From Planctomycetota bacterium (GTDB lineage Bacteria; Planctomycetota; UBA1135; UBA2386), in NCBI GenBank assembly GCA_016872675.1, contig VGZG01000016.1, forward strand, positions 1-53,739: a DNA stretch of 53,739 bases, written 5' to 3'. Below, one piece after another: positions 8,335 to 16,454 of the stretch (within the stretch, counting starts at the first letter, position 1; each line of letters starts with the position of its first letter). The position numbers were made by a program, and so were the translations under genes. The notes under the pieces were generated by a model. The model ran no database searches. It had not been told where the DNA came from and was given only the letters and a program-made list of their open reading frames with translations.

Positions 8335-8873
8335 CCGAACTGCTCGCGCGGTATGCCGTGTCCTGGCCCGCCGAGTCGGCGCTCGCGGCTCGCTTCGCCG
8401 CGTTCGTCAGTTCGCGCGCCGACGTCCTGCTGCGCACGTGTCCGCCCGGCCACGTCACCGCGTCGGCCTGGATCATCGATGCCGCTGGCGGACGCGCGCT
8501 GCTCACGCACCATCGCAAGCTCGGCCGTTGGCTGCAGCTTGGCGGCCACGTCGACGGTGAGGAGCACGTCGAGCGCGCGGCGTTACGCGAGGCGCAGGAG
8601 GAGTCTGGCATGCAGCGCTTCGTGCTGCGCCGCTGGACGGACACGCTCGTGCCGCTCGACCTCGACGTGCACGTCATCCCGGCGCGCGGCAGCGAGCCCG
8701 AGCATCTGCACTGGGACGTGCGTTTCTGGCTGCAGGCTGAACCGGGACAGGAACTGCTGATCAGTGAGGAGTCGAACGACCTGCGCTGGTTCACGCCGGA
8801 CGAGTTGCGCGCCGCGACACAGGAAGAGAGCGTGCTGCGGCTGCTGCGCAAGACGCTCGCTCTCCTGCGCTGA
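8316..8873 (+). CDS. Nudix hydrolase
   Basis: A 185-residue protein with a full Nudix box at about residues 76-98: GHVDGEEHVERAALREAQEE then SGM fits GX5EX7REUXEEXGU exactly. Nudix enzymes hydrolyse nucleoside diphosphates linked to another moiety (NDP-sugars, ADP-ribose, CoA, dinucleotide polyphosphates) using Mg2+ bound by the REUXEE glutamates. The His/Trp-rich strand before the box (THHRKLGRWLQLGGH) is common in NDP-hexose or CTP-pyrophosphatase-like members, but the substrate cannot be assigned. The ATG at 8316 lies inside the end of the acyl ligase gene, so the pair is probably co-translated. The frame is open upstream but is only a shadow of the ligase there. Confidence 0.9.
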   Translation: MDLRPLTELLARYAVSWPAESALAARFAAFVSSRADVLLRTCPPGHVTASAWIIDAAGGRALLTHHRKLGRWLQLGGHVDGEEHVERAALREAQEESGMQRFVLRRWTDTLVPLDLDVHVIPARGSEPEHLHWDVRFWLQAEPGQELLISEESNDLRWFTPDELRAATQEESVLRLLRKTLALLR

Positions 8874-8905
8874 GCCAAGGCTGGCGGCGGCCACCAAACG
8901 ACGCA

Positions 8906-9811
8906 ATGATGCTGGCCATGTCGGGCGAACAAGCGAAGGCCAAGGGCGGTAGGCGGCGTGGACGCCGGATGGTCGGCGTTTGCGCGCTGCTGGTCGTCGC
9001 GTGGCTCGCCGGTCGCGGCTTCATGGACGGCGGCGCGGCGCAGGTCACGGCGGCCGACGCGGCCCCCGTGGCTTCGGTGGCAGAGTCGCAGCCGTCCGCG
9101 GCGCAGCCGGTGACGGACGCGTCGATGCCAGCCGATGCGGGGCTCGATGCGGATCGCTTCGCGGCGCTGTCTGCAGCACTGACGCTGCATGCCGCTCGCG
9201 GCGAGTTCGCTGCGTGTGCGGCGGCGTGGCGTCACCTGTCCGGATTGCCGCTGTCGCCCGCACAGCGGGCGGCCTGTGAAGCGGCGGTCTTGCTGGCAAG
9301 TCAAGCGGTCGCCGAACGTCTTGGGCGCGCGGGAGCGTTGCTCGCGGCGGGGCGGGCGGCGGCGGCCGTGCGCGTGCTCGCGCCGTTGCGGGGGCCTTCG
9401 TTCGCTGGCTGCACGGCGCTCGACCTGTTGCATCCGACCGTCGCCGCGGCGGTTGCGCCGATGCTCAACGTGCAGTTGCAGGCCGACGCCGTCGTTCCCG
9501 CGCCACGGCCGATGGCGCGCGGACGGTTGGTCGTGGTTTGGCTCGCCGAGACCGAGTTCCGCGGCGTCTGCGTCGCCGCGGACGCCGAGTCGGTCACGCT
9601 ACAGGTCCGACGTGACGATGGTTCGTCGTTCCCGCGCGCGCGCTATGCCGACTGCGACCCGGATAACGTGACCGGCGCCGAGGCCGTCGAGTTGGGACTG
9701 GCCGCGATGCGTGACGGCGATCCTGCGCTTACGCGCGCCTGGCAACTGGTCGCGGCAGCCCGCGGTGGCGCCGGCGCCAGGTTCGAGTCGCTGACGAAGG
9801 CGCTGCGCTGA
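8906..9811 (+). CDS. Membrane-anchored protein of unknown function
   Basis: A 301-residue protein. A basic start (GGRRRGRR) is followed by one hydrophobic segment (about 22-38), so it is a single-pass inner-membrane protein or carries an uncleaved signal anchor. Then come an Ala/Pro/Gln-rich linker, an Ala-rich helical section with paired Cys residues that resembles degenerate TPR-like repeats, and a C-terminal domain of about 90 residues (RGRLVVVWLAETEFRGVCVAADAESVTLQVRRDD) that looks like a small beta barrel. I do not recognise the family. ATGs at 8906, 8909 and 8918 are all possible. It converges with the antiporter gene, and only 3 nt separate the two stop codons, so no independent terminator fits between them. 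Confidence 0.7.
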   Translation: MMLAMSGEQAKAKGGRRRGRRMVGVCALLVVAWLAGRGFMDGGAAQVTAADAAPVASVAESQPSAAQPVTDASMPADAGLDADRFAALSAALTLHAARGEFAACAAAWRHLSGLPLSPAQRAACEAAVLLASQAVAERLGRAGALLAAGRAAAAVRVLAPLRGPSFAGCTALDLLHPTVAAAVAPMLNVQLQADAVVPAPRPMARGRLVVVWLAETEFRGVCVAADAESVTLQVRRDDGSSFPRARYADCDPDNVTGAEAVELGLAAMRDGDPALTRAWQLVAAARGGAGARFESLTKALR

Positions 9812-9814
9812 CCG

Positions 9815-11884
9815 TCAGGTCGTCGCGGGATCGCGGCCGCCGAGCCGCAGGAACAGCGCCATCGCCACGACGCCGCTGAGCAGGCACAGTGGCCAGATCT
9901 GCGGACCGAACCACGCCAGCGGCAGATAGCCACAGAGGACGGTCACTGTGAACGCCAGCAGCGCGTACGGCAACTGCGTGCCGACATGAGCCAGCAGGCT
10001 GCAGCGAGAGCCGATCGAGCTGAGCACCGTCGTGTCGCTGATCGGTGAACAGTGGTCGCCGAAGATCGCGCCCTCGAGCACGGCGCCGATGCACAGCAGC
10101 ATCAGCGCCGGGCCGCCGGCGGCCGGGTCGCCGGTGAACGCAGCGTTGGCGCCGGTCTGGTGGGCGAGCACGACCACGTTGGGCAGGAGGATCGCCATCG
10201 TGCCGAAGCTCGTGCCGGTGGCGAAGGCGACGCCGGCGGCGACCAGGAACAGCGTCGTTGGCAGCGCCCACGGCGACAGCGCGTCGCGGATCGCCGTGGT
10301 CAGGAAGAAGCTGGTGCCCAGGTCCTTGCAGAGGTGGCCAAGGCTCCAGGCCAGGAACAGGATGCCGAACGCGGCGCCAAGCGGTCGCATCGCCGCGAGG
10401 CAGGTCGCCAGCGTCTCGCGCACGGTCAACAGCCGCTGCGCGCCGGTCATCGCCAGCGCCACCAGCCACGCCGACGCCGCCGCGCCGAGCAGCGCCCAGT
10501 CGCTGCGGCTGTTGGCCAGCACCGTGCGCACGCGTTCACCCAGGTCCGCCGACGCGGGCAGCTTCGCCGCCGCCGACCAGCCGATCGCGATCATCGCGCC
10601 GACCGTGCCGACGACGAGCACGAGCAGCGGCACGACGGCGTTGCGCGCCCGCGCGCGCGGATGGACGGGGAGCGGCGGTTCGTCGCCCTCGTGCGAAGTA
10701 GTTTCGCCGCGGCGCGCCCGACGTTCGGCGGTGAGCATCGGCCCGAAGTCGCGGCGCATGAGGATCGTCATCGCGACCAGCGCCAGCGCGAACCAGCAGT
10801 AGCAGCGGAACGGCAGCGTGGCGAGGAAGACCTCGAAAGCGTCGCCCGGCACGTAGGGCATGCCGTCGGCGCGCGTCACCAGCGCGAGCGGCGCGCGGTA
10901 CTGCGACATCTCGTACGTCACCCAGGTCGAGAACACCGACACGCCGGCGATCGGCGCCGCGGTCGAGTCGACCACGTACGCGAGCTTCTCGCGCGAGACC
11001 CGCGACGCGTCGCACAGCGGCCGCATCGACGAGCCGACCAGCAGGCAGTTGGTGTAGTCGTCGAAGAACACCGCGACGCCGGCGGCGAAGGTCGCCAGCT
11101 GCGCGCTGACCGGGCCGCGGACGCGGCGCTGCAGCCGGGCGACGAAGCCGTGCACACCGCCGTTGCGCGTGATCAGGCCGACCGTCATGAACAGGAAGAC
11201 GACGAAGACCGTGATCCGCAGGTAGAAGTCCTCGCAGACCGAACGGCGCCAGAAGGCGTCGGCGACGAAGTGCCAAGCGCCGGCGACGACGGCCTGCGTC
11301 GTCGCGAGCGGCGTCTGCCAGCCGAAACTGGCCGCGGCGGCGAACGGCTGGCCGGGCAGGACCGCCGCGGCGTAGGCGACGCCGCCGGCGACGCACGCGA
11401 GCGCCAGGGCCAGCAGCACGCGCTGCAGAACCACGGCGACGGCGATCGCCACGACCGCCGGCAGCAGGCTCCAGCGGCTGGCGAACGGCAGCAGCAGCCT
11501 CGCGCCGCTGCCGTCAGGCAGCGGCGCGTCGGCCTGCAGGCCGCGCTCGCCGACGCGCACGCGCAGCGGCACCGCCGGCAGCGCCCGGTCGACGCGCGTC
11601 GGCGTGCCGTCGGCCGTCTGGGCGGCGGCCCATTCGGCGGTGATCCGTTCGTAGGCGGCGGCGACCTGCGCATCGTCCGGCGGCGGCGGCACGGTCTCGG
11701 CGGCGAGCGGCGGGACGGCGCCGTCGCGCTGCCAGCGGGCCAGCGGCGAGTCCGGGCCGAGCAGCCACTCGCGCACGCGCAGTTGCGTCAGATAGGCGCG
11801 ATCGGCGGGCTGGTCGCCGGCCGGCATGGCGAGGAACCAACCAAGCAGTGCGAGGACGACGAAGATCCGGGCGCGGAGTCGCAT
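9815..11884 (-). CDS. nhaC: NhaC-family Na+/H+ antiporter with large exported domain
   Basis: A 689-residue polytopic membrane protein. The C-terminal ~490 residues match the NhaC/ion transporter superfamily: FFDDYTNCLLVGSSMRPL, ISREKLAYVVDSTAAPIA-type and FGDHCSPISDTTVLSS segments hold the conserved Asp, Ser and Thr residues of these Na+/H+ (or malate-lactate type) antiporters. About 12 hydrophobic helices are visible. Unusually, a first transmembrane helix is followed by about 110 hydrophilic residues (roughly 25-140) before the core, making the protein some 200 residues longer than typical NhaC. ATG 11884 starts the first hydrophobic helix; the frame stays open upstream but is antisense to the permease gene. 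It is divergent from the permease, with a 63-bp spacer that must hold both promoters. The transported ion and partner cannot be deduced. Confidence 0.85.
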   Translation of the reverse strand: MRLRARIFVVLALLGWFLAMPAGDQPADRAYLTQLRVREWLLGPDSPLARWQRDGAVPPLAAETVPPPPDDAQVAAAYERITAEWAAAQTADGTPTRVDRALPAVPLRVRVGERGLQADAPLPDGSGARLLLPFASRWSLLPAVVAIAVAVVLQRVLLALALACVAGGVAYAAAVLPGQPFAAAASFGWQTPLATTQAVVAGAWHFVADAFWRRSVCEDFYLRITVFVVFLFMTVGLITRNGGVHGFVARLQRRVRGPVSAQLATFAAGVAVFFDDYTNCLLVGSSMRPLCDASRVSREKLAYVVDSTAAPIAGVSVFSTWVTYEMSQYRAPLALVTRADGMPYVPGDAFEVFLATLPFRCYCWFALALVAMTILMRRDFGPMLTAERRARRGETTSHEGDEPPLPVHPRARARNAVVPLLVLVVGTVGAMIAIGWSAAAKLPASADLGERVRTVLANSRSDWALLGAAASAWLVALAMTGAQRLLTVRETLATCLAAMRPLGAAFGILFLAWSLGHLCKDLGTSFFLTTAIRDALSPWALPTTLFLVAAGVAFATGTSFGTMAILLPNVVVLAHQTGANAAFTGDPAAGGPALMLLCIGAVLEGAIFGDHCSPISDTTVLSSIGSRCSLLAHVGTQLPYALLAFTVTVLCGYLPLAWFGPQIWPLCLLSGVVAMALFLRLGGRDPATT

Positions 11885-11947
11885 CGGGGGCAGGTCGTCG
11901 GTCTTTCGCTCCCGTGCGACCGCGCGGCAGCGTAGCGTTGGACTAGC

Positions 11948-13327
11948 ATGCAGTCCGGTCAATTGCAGCGGCGCCTGGGGCTGACCTCGGCGATCTCGAT
12001 CACCGTCGGCGCGGTCATCGGCTCGGGCATCTTCCTCAAGCCGCTGGCGGTGGCGCAGGCGCTGCCCTCCGAGGCGTGGATCCACGCGCTGTGGGTCGGT
12101 CTCGGCCTCGTCTGCCTGTTCGGCGCGTTCGCCTACGCCGAGCTCGGCGCGATGCTGCCGGAGGCCGGCGGCCAGTACTCCTTCTTGCGCGAGGGCTGGG
12201 GGCGCGGCGTCGGCTTCCTCTACGGCTGGACGTTCTTCTGGGTGATCAACGCCGGCACCATCGCCGCGCTGTCGCTCGGTTTCGCCGAGAACCTGCTGCC
12301 GGCGTTCGGCGTCGACATGGCCGCCGAGGAGCAGGCGCCGTTCTGGCTGCGGATCGTGCCGGTGGCGATGATCCTCGTGCTGGCGGTCGTCAACCACTTC
12401 GGCGTGGCGCTCGGCGCGCTGGTGCAGAACCTGTCGACCTTCGCCAAGGTCGGCGCGCTCGGCCTGATCATCGTCGGCGGCGGCCTCGCGCTCGAAGGCG
12501 TGGTCCCGGCGACCGCGGCGCCGGCGGCGCACGCGGCGACGTCGCTGACGTCGGCCGGTCTCGTGGCCGCGTTCATGGGCATCTTCTGGGCCTACGAAGG
12601 CTGGTACCAGATGCCGTTCAACGCCGCCGAGCTCAAGCGCCCCGAGCGCAACCTGCCGCTCGGCCTGATCGGCGGCATGGTGATCCTGATCGCCGTCTAC
12701 CTGTTCGTAAACGTCGTCTACCTACGCGTCGTGCCGTTCGAGGAGATGCAGGCGATGCCCAAGGGCACGCCGTCGACGCACGTCGCGACGCTGACCGTCG
12801 CGCGCGTCTTCTCGCCGGCGGTCGCCGCCTACTTGACGGTGTTCATCGCCATCTCGATCTTCGGCGCCGCCAACCCGAACATGCTGTCGTCGCCGCGCGC
12901 GTTCTACGCCATGGGCAAGGACGGGCTGGTGCCTCGGGCGCTCGAGCGCGTCAGTCCGCGGTGGGGCACGCCGACGACGGCGATCTGGGTGCAGGCGGTC
13001 GCCGGCGTGCTGCTGGTGCTGTTCCTGCGCACCTTCGGCGATGTCACCGAGTTTGTCGTCTTCGCGGCGTTCCTGTTCTACGCCATGACGGTCGCCGCGG
13101 TGTACCGCCTGCGGCGGTCGCGGCCGCACGCCGAGCGACCGTACCGGTGCACCGGGTACCCGTTCACGCCGGCATTGTTCATCCTGGTCAGCGTCGCCTT
13201 CGTGCTGGCGACGCTGCAGGACGAAGCCGGGCGCAAGAACGCGCTGAAGGGACTCGCCATCATCGCCGCCGGCCTGCCGTACTACTGGTGGTGGACGCGC
13301 CGCGCGGCGTCGCGTTTGGCCGCCTGA
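11948..13327 (+). CDS. APC-family amino acid permease
   Basis: A 459-residue integral membrane protein with about 12 predicted helices. The N-terminal SAISITVGAVIGSGIFLKP is the substrate-binding TM1 signature of the amino acid-polyamine-organocation family, and EAGGQYSFLREGWG follows in TM3 as in LAT/SteT-type exchangers. The likely role is proton-coupled uptake or exchange of amino acids across the inner membrane. The C-terminal YRCTGYPFTPALFI segment is also typical. It is divergently transcribed from the antiporter gene and followed after 41 nt by a small coiled-coil gene on the same strand. The substrate is unknown. Confidence 0.92.
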   Translation: MQSGQLQRRLGLTSAISITVGAVIGSGIFLKPLAVAQALPSEAWIHALWVGLGLVCLFGAFAYAELGAMLPEAGGQYSFLREGWGRGVGFLYGWTFFWVINAGTIAALSLGFAENLLPAFGVDMAAEEQAPFWLRIVPVAMILVLAVVNHFGVALGALVQNLSTFAKVGALGLIIVGGGLALEGVVPATAAPAAHAATSLTSAGLVAAFMGIFWAYEGWYQMPFNAAELKRPERNLPLGLIGGMVILIAVYLFVNVVYLRVVPFEEMQAMPKGTPSTHVATLTVARVFSPAVAAYLTVFIAISIFGAANPNMLSSPRAFYAMGKDGLVPRALERVSPRWGTPTTAIWVQAVAGVLLVLFLRTFGDVTEFVVFAAFLFYAMTVAAVYRLRRSRPHAERPYRCTGYPFTPALFILVSVAFVLATLQDEAGRKNALKGLAIIAAGLPYYWWWTRRAASRLAA

Positions 13328-13368
13328 CGGTCGCCGCGGCCGCGCCGGCGCGCTAGAGTCCGCCGCCG

Positions 13369-13920
13369 ATGAACGAGCTGCATTTCGCCCTGCTCTTCGC
13401 CGCCTTGGTCGTCGGCTACGTGCTGCTGCATGTCCGCGTCGCGCGCTTCGAGGGCCACTTGGAGAAGCTCGCCAGCCTGCGCAGCATCGACGACCGGCTG
13501 CGCCAGATCGACGACCGGATGCAACTGCTCGGCACGTCCGTCGACCGCATCCGCACCGATCGGGTCGAGAGCCAGTTGGAGCGTCTGCACAGCGACCTCC
13601 TGGACCTGCGCGAGGTCACCGCCAACGTGCAGAACGCGGTCGTGCAGATCCCAGCGCCGGTAGCGCCGACGCCTTCGGGCAAGTTCCCCACTGAGTCGAG
13701 CGCCGCGCGCATTCTGACGGCGGTCGAGAACCGGCTGTTCGAACTCGGCTACCACGAGATCCGCGTGCTCAACGATCTTGGCGGCGTGGAGCCTGCAGGC
13801 GACGTTGAATTGCAGGTCGAGTGCTGGCGCGGCGGCATGCCGTTGAAGGGGCGCGTGCTGGTGCGCAACTGCGCCGTGCGCGACGTCGCGCTGCAGACCG
13901 TCGTGCAGATGTTTCCCTGA
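13369..13920 (+). CDS. Coiled-coil membrane-anchored protein, unknown
   Basis: A 183-residue protein. An N-terminal hydrophobic helix (about 5-22) anchors it. Residues ~25-90 are a heptad-like coiled coil rich in Leu, Ile, Asp and Arg, and a Pro-rich linker leads to a C-terminal globular domain of about 75 residues (AARILTAVENRLFELGYHEIRVLNDLGG...). The C-terminal part has predicted alternating helix and strand, but I recognise no family. It follows the permease gene at 41 nt and may be co-transcribed. It converges with the lipoprotein gene over a hairpin that could terminate both. Confidence 0.65.
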   Translation: MNELHFALLFAALVVGYVLLHVRVARFEGHLEKLASLRSIDDRLRQIDDRMQLLGTSVDRIRTDRVESQLERLHSDLLDLREVTANVQNAVVQIPAPVAPTPSGKFPTESSAARILTAVENRLFELGYHEIRVLNDLGGVEPAGDVELQVECWRGGMPLKGRVLVRNCAVRDVALQTVVQMFP

Positions 13921-13964
13921 ACTGCGCGCCTTGCTGAACCGCGGGTTGCCAGCGTCCGAGGTGA

Positions 13965-13982
13965 CGCGCGCTTTAGCGCGCG
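13965..13982. terminator. Bidirectional hairpin between convergent genes
   Basis: A perfect 7-bp inverted repeat (CGCGCGC, loop TTTA, GCGCGCG) lies 44 nt after the stop of the forward gene and includes the TAA stop codon of the reverse-strand lipoprotein in its loop. There is no T tract on either side, so its strength as a terminator is unclear. Confidence 0.35.
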
Positions 13983-14656
13983 GCGCGGTCGGCTAGCCAG
14001 GCATCAAGGCGGTCAGCGAGGCGTTCGAGCTCGGGCCAACTGACGTCGGCATCGAGCGCGTAGGCGAACTCGGGGTCGTTCTCGCGCAGCACGAGCCGCT
14101 GGACAAAGTAACGCTCGAGCGCCCAGCGCGGGCGGACGGGCAGGCCGAGTTGCCGACCGAGCGCCTCGCCCTTCGGCGTGCCCGCGAGCAGGACACCGCG
14201 CAGCAGTGGCTGCGCCGCCCGGGCGTGACCGAGGCGGACCAACGCGCAGGCGGCCGCCGTGCGCAGCGCCGGATCGGCGGCGCGGTCATCCATCGCCGCG
14301 GCGAGCACATCGTACGCCAAGGCTGCACGACGGTCGCTCAAGGCCAGCGCGGCGTCGGTGGCCAGGGCGCCGCGATCGGCGACCAGTTGGACCAGGGCGG
14401 CGTCACCGCCGGCATACGCCGATGCGCCGAGCACAGCGATCGCCGCCGGCGCTCCCGGCGCGGTCGGCGCGGCCAACAGCGCCTTGGCTAGGTCCGCCGT
14501 GTCAGCCGCCGAGATCGGCAGCGAGGCCAGGATCGCGTCGGCCCAGCGCTCGGCCGGCGCAGCGAGCAACGCAGCGGCGGCAGGTGACGTCGGCGGCGCC
14601 GATGGCGCTGCCGCGCAGGCGGCTAGCAGCGCGAACAACAAGGCGTGCGGCTTCAC
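13973..14656 (-). CDS. Lipoprotein with HEAT-like helical repeats
   Basis: About 227 residues from the chosen GTG at 14656. This start puts a short basic N terminus before FALLAACAAA, a canonical lipobox (LLAAC) for signal peptidase II. An ATG at 14692 would add 12 charged residues. The mature protein is Ala-rich with repeated helix pairs (ACALVRLGHARAAQPLLRGVL), resembling HEAT/PBS-lyase-type repeats used as scaffolds. No catalytic motif is visible. It lies directly downstream of the RluA-type gene on the same strand, so it is likely co-transcribed, though a functional link is not obvious. A similar helical-repeat exported protein is encoded at 20047-21534. Confidence 0.7.
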   Translation of the reverse strand: MKPHALLFALLAACAAAPSAPPTSPAAAALLAAPAERWADAILASLPISAADTADLAKALLAAPTAPGAPAAIAVLGASAYAGGDAALVQLVADRGALATDAALALSDRRAALAYDVLAAAMDDRAADPALRTAAACALVRLGHARAAQPLLRGVLLAGTPKGEALGRQLGLPVRPRWALERYFVQRLVLRENDPEFAYALDADVSWPELERLADRLDAWLADRAAR

Positions 14657-14695
14657 ATTGGCAGCTTCGCGCGCCGGTCGCGCCTTGTCCACGCG

Positions 14696-15667
14696 TCAAC
14701 GGGCGGGCGGCGCATCCGCGAGCCACTTGGCGAATTCGTCGGGCGCGGGGCAACGGAAAGCCTCGTCCCGGCCGGTGGTCGGATGTCGGAACGCCAGCTC
14801 GTCGGCGTGCAGCAGATGGCGGTGGGGTTGGCAGCCGGAAGCCGTACGTGGATCGCCGCTCGCCTTCACCGCTGCGACGAAGGCGAGATAGACGGCGTCT
14901 GGCTGGCCGTAGATCTTGTCGCCGACAATCGGGTGGCCGCTGTGCGCGAGGTGGACGCGGATCTGGTGGGTCCGACCCGTCTGCGGCCAGCACTGCACCA
15001 AGCTGCGGCCGCCGCCCGCAGTGAGTCGTCGGCACCGTGTCGCCGCCGACTTCGGCGCCTCGGCATCGGCGCCGCACGTGCGCCGCAGCGTCACCTCGCT
15101 GCCCGCGGCACGGCCGATGGGCGCGTCGATCAGCCAGGCGTCCGGCGCCGCGCCATGAACGACCGCGACGTAGCGCTTGGCGACGGCGCCGGCTTCGAAC
15201 ATCGCCTGCATGGCCTTGCGCGCCGCCGGCGTGCGCGCAAGCACGGCGACGCCGCTGGTCTCGCGGTCGAGGCGGTGAACTAGTCCGAGCCCGGGCTCGC
15301 GCCGGCGGTCGCGCAACAACTGCACGAGCGTCGAGTTCACGAACGGGCCATCGGCGTGCATCGGCAGATGGGCGGGCTTGTGCACTACCAGCAGGTCGGC
15401 GTCTTCGTGCAACACATCGATGCGGTCGTCGACCCAGGGCTCGACCACCTGCCGCAGCCACGTGACGGTGTCTCCGGGGCGCAGCCGGGTTGTCGTCGCA
15501 GCGATGTCATCGCCGACGAGCACCCTTCGCGCGGCGATCTCGTCGCGCCACTGCGAGACGGTCTGATAACGGAACCGCTGCGCGAGGTAATCGACCACTG
15601 GCACATCGCGACCATCGACGCCGACGCGCGACCGCAGGGCTCGCTGTGGGTTGGGTTCAGGCGCCAT
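14696..15667 (-). CDS. RluA-family RNA pseudouridine synthase
   Basis: A 323-residue protein. Residues ~20-70 form an S4 RNA-binding domain (QWRDEIAARRVLVGDD...LRPGDTV). The catalytic domain follows with the diagnostic GLVHRLDRETSGV motif, whose Asp (about 134) is the nucleophile, and GRTHQIRVHLAHSGHPIVGDKIYG. Family members isomerise specific uridines to pseudouridine in 23S rRNA or tRNA. S4 plus catalytic domain resembles RluC/RluD, but the target position cannot be deduced. A ~30-residue insertion between the substrate loop and the GRTHQIR segment (DAEAPKSAATRCRRL region) is Cys/Arg-rich. It is preceded 48 nt upstream by the PEP-CTERM gene. Confidence 0.93.
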   Translation of the reverse strand: MAPEPNPQRALRSRVGVDGRDVPVVDYLAQRFRYQTVSQWRDEIAARRVLVGDDIAATTTRLRPGDTVTWLRQVVEPWVDDRIDVLHEDADLLVVHKPAHLPMHADGPFVNSTLVQLLRDRRREPGLGLVHRLDRETSGVAVLARTPAARKAMQAMFEAGAVAKRYVAVVHGAAPDAWLIDAPIGRAAGSEVTLRRTCGADAEAPKSAATRCRRLTAGGGRSLVQCWPQTGRTHQIRVHLAHSGHPIVGDKIYGQPDAVYLAFVAAVKASGDPRTASGCQPHRHLLHADELAFRHPTTGRDEAFRCPAPDEFAKWLADAPPAR

Positions 15668-15715
15668 GCCGCAGGCTCATGCTACGAGCCGGCTCCGGCG
15701 CGCGCGATCGGCGCG

Positions 15716-16108
15716 TCAGGCCGTCGTCTGGCGGCTGCGGCGGCGACGCAGGATCGCGAGTCCAGTGAGGCCGCTACCGACGAGCAGCAGCGTGCTCGGC
15801 TCTGGAACGGGCTGCCCGGCACCGCCGCCACCCGGGTTAGGGCCCGTGCCGCCGCCGCCGGTATTGCCACCGCCGCCGGTATTGCCACCGCCGCCGGTAT
15901 TGCCACCGCCGCCGGTATTGCCACCGCCTGGGTTTTGGTTGCTGCCACCGCCTGGGTTCGTCGTGCCGCCACCAGTCGTCGTGCCTGGATCGGGCGGGTT
16001 GATCGGCGGCGGTGGGTTGCTCGGCGCCGGCAACTTCGTGCCGTCACCCCGACCGCAGCCAGCGATAGCTAGCACGGCGATTGCAGCGAGGGATCGGCAG
16101 ATACGCAT
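15716..16108 (-). CDS. Small PEP-CTERM lipoprotein
   Basis: 130 residues from ATG 16108. The start is chosen because it gives a classical lipoprotein signal, MRICRSLAAIAVLAIAGC, with Cys18 as the lipid site; upstream in-frame ATGs (16159, 16147) would bury it. The mature part is a Pro/Gly/Asn-rich low-complexity chain with perfect NTGGGG repeats. The C terminus is a complete PEP-CTERM sorting signal: VPEP at about 101-104, a hydrophobic helix (STLLLVGSGLTGLAIL) and an RRRR tail. PEP-CTERM proteins are recognised by exosortase and exported, often with exopolysaccharide. Having both a lipobox and a PEP-CTERM helix is unusual. No exosortase gene is in the window. The function is unknown. Confidence 0.85.
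   Translation of the reverse strand: MRICRSLAAIAVLAIAGCGRGDGTKLPAPSNPPPPINPPDPGTTTGGGTTNPGGGSNQNPGGGNTGGGGNTGGGGNTGGGGNTGGGGTGPNPGGGGAGQPVPEPSTLLLVGSGLTGLAILRRRRSRQTTA
15861..15928 (-). repeat. 18-bp tandem repeat inside PEP-CTERM gene
   Basis: Three exact copies of an 18-bp unit (GTATTGCCACCGCCGCCG on the + strand) plus 14 nt of a fourth, with no spacers. They are in frame and encode the NTGGGG repeat of the lipoprotein. Being a multiple of three, copy-number changes would lengthen or shorten the linker without a frameshift. Confidence 0.9.
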
Positions 16109-16454
16109 GAGTGTCGGCTCAGGCACGAACACAGGTGAGTGTCGCATGCTCCCAAGCAATCGTCGTGCCGAAGACTACAACTTGAGCCGAATGGTAGCGC
16201 AAGTCCCGGTCAGGAGGGTCCGTGGTGGGTACGCGCGGCGAAGAGGCGGCTTGGCGACTAGTGTCGGCAACGGCCGAGCAGATCCGGGCCCCGGGCTAGG
16301 CGGCGGCAGTACGGCGAGTCCATGCCGGGCTGCTCGGCCCTTGGCATGGGCACATCGGCGAACCAGCCTTCGTGGGGCAGGAGCCGCGTTGCGTCCGCCA
16401 GGCATGCGTATCGGCGGGTTTCCGCCAGCTCCGTCCGTTCTCCGGCGCTACGGC
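16109..16454. other. Intergenic stretch without a supported gene
   Basis: This 346-bp gap lies between the stop of the DUF4388 gene and the start of the PEP-CTERM gene, both on the minus strand. Short open frames here lack homology features. It holds the hairpin listed at 16320-16349 and presumably the promoter of the PEP-CTERM gene near its left end, but I see no clear -35/-10 pair. Confidence 0.5.
16320..16349 (-). terminator. Hairpin downstream of DUF4388 gene
   Basis: CCATGCC (16320-16326) pairs with GGCATGG (16343-16349), and GGGC (16327-16330) pairs with GCCC (16337-16340), with a 6-nt loop and a 2-nt bulge. It is 105 nt past the stop codon on the minus strand and could end that transcript. 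No T run follows, so confidence is low. Confidence 0.3.

Noticed and set aside
10052-11935. A 627-codon forward open frame across the NhaC gene
   Set aside because: Composition is Arg/Gln/His/Glu-rich with no domains; the reverse strand holds a clear transporter.
15861-15928. The short repeats as a possible CRISPR array
   Set aside because: They are contiguous 18-bp coding repeats with no spacers, in frame with a glycine-rich protein.
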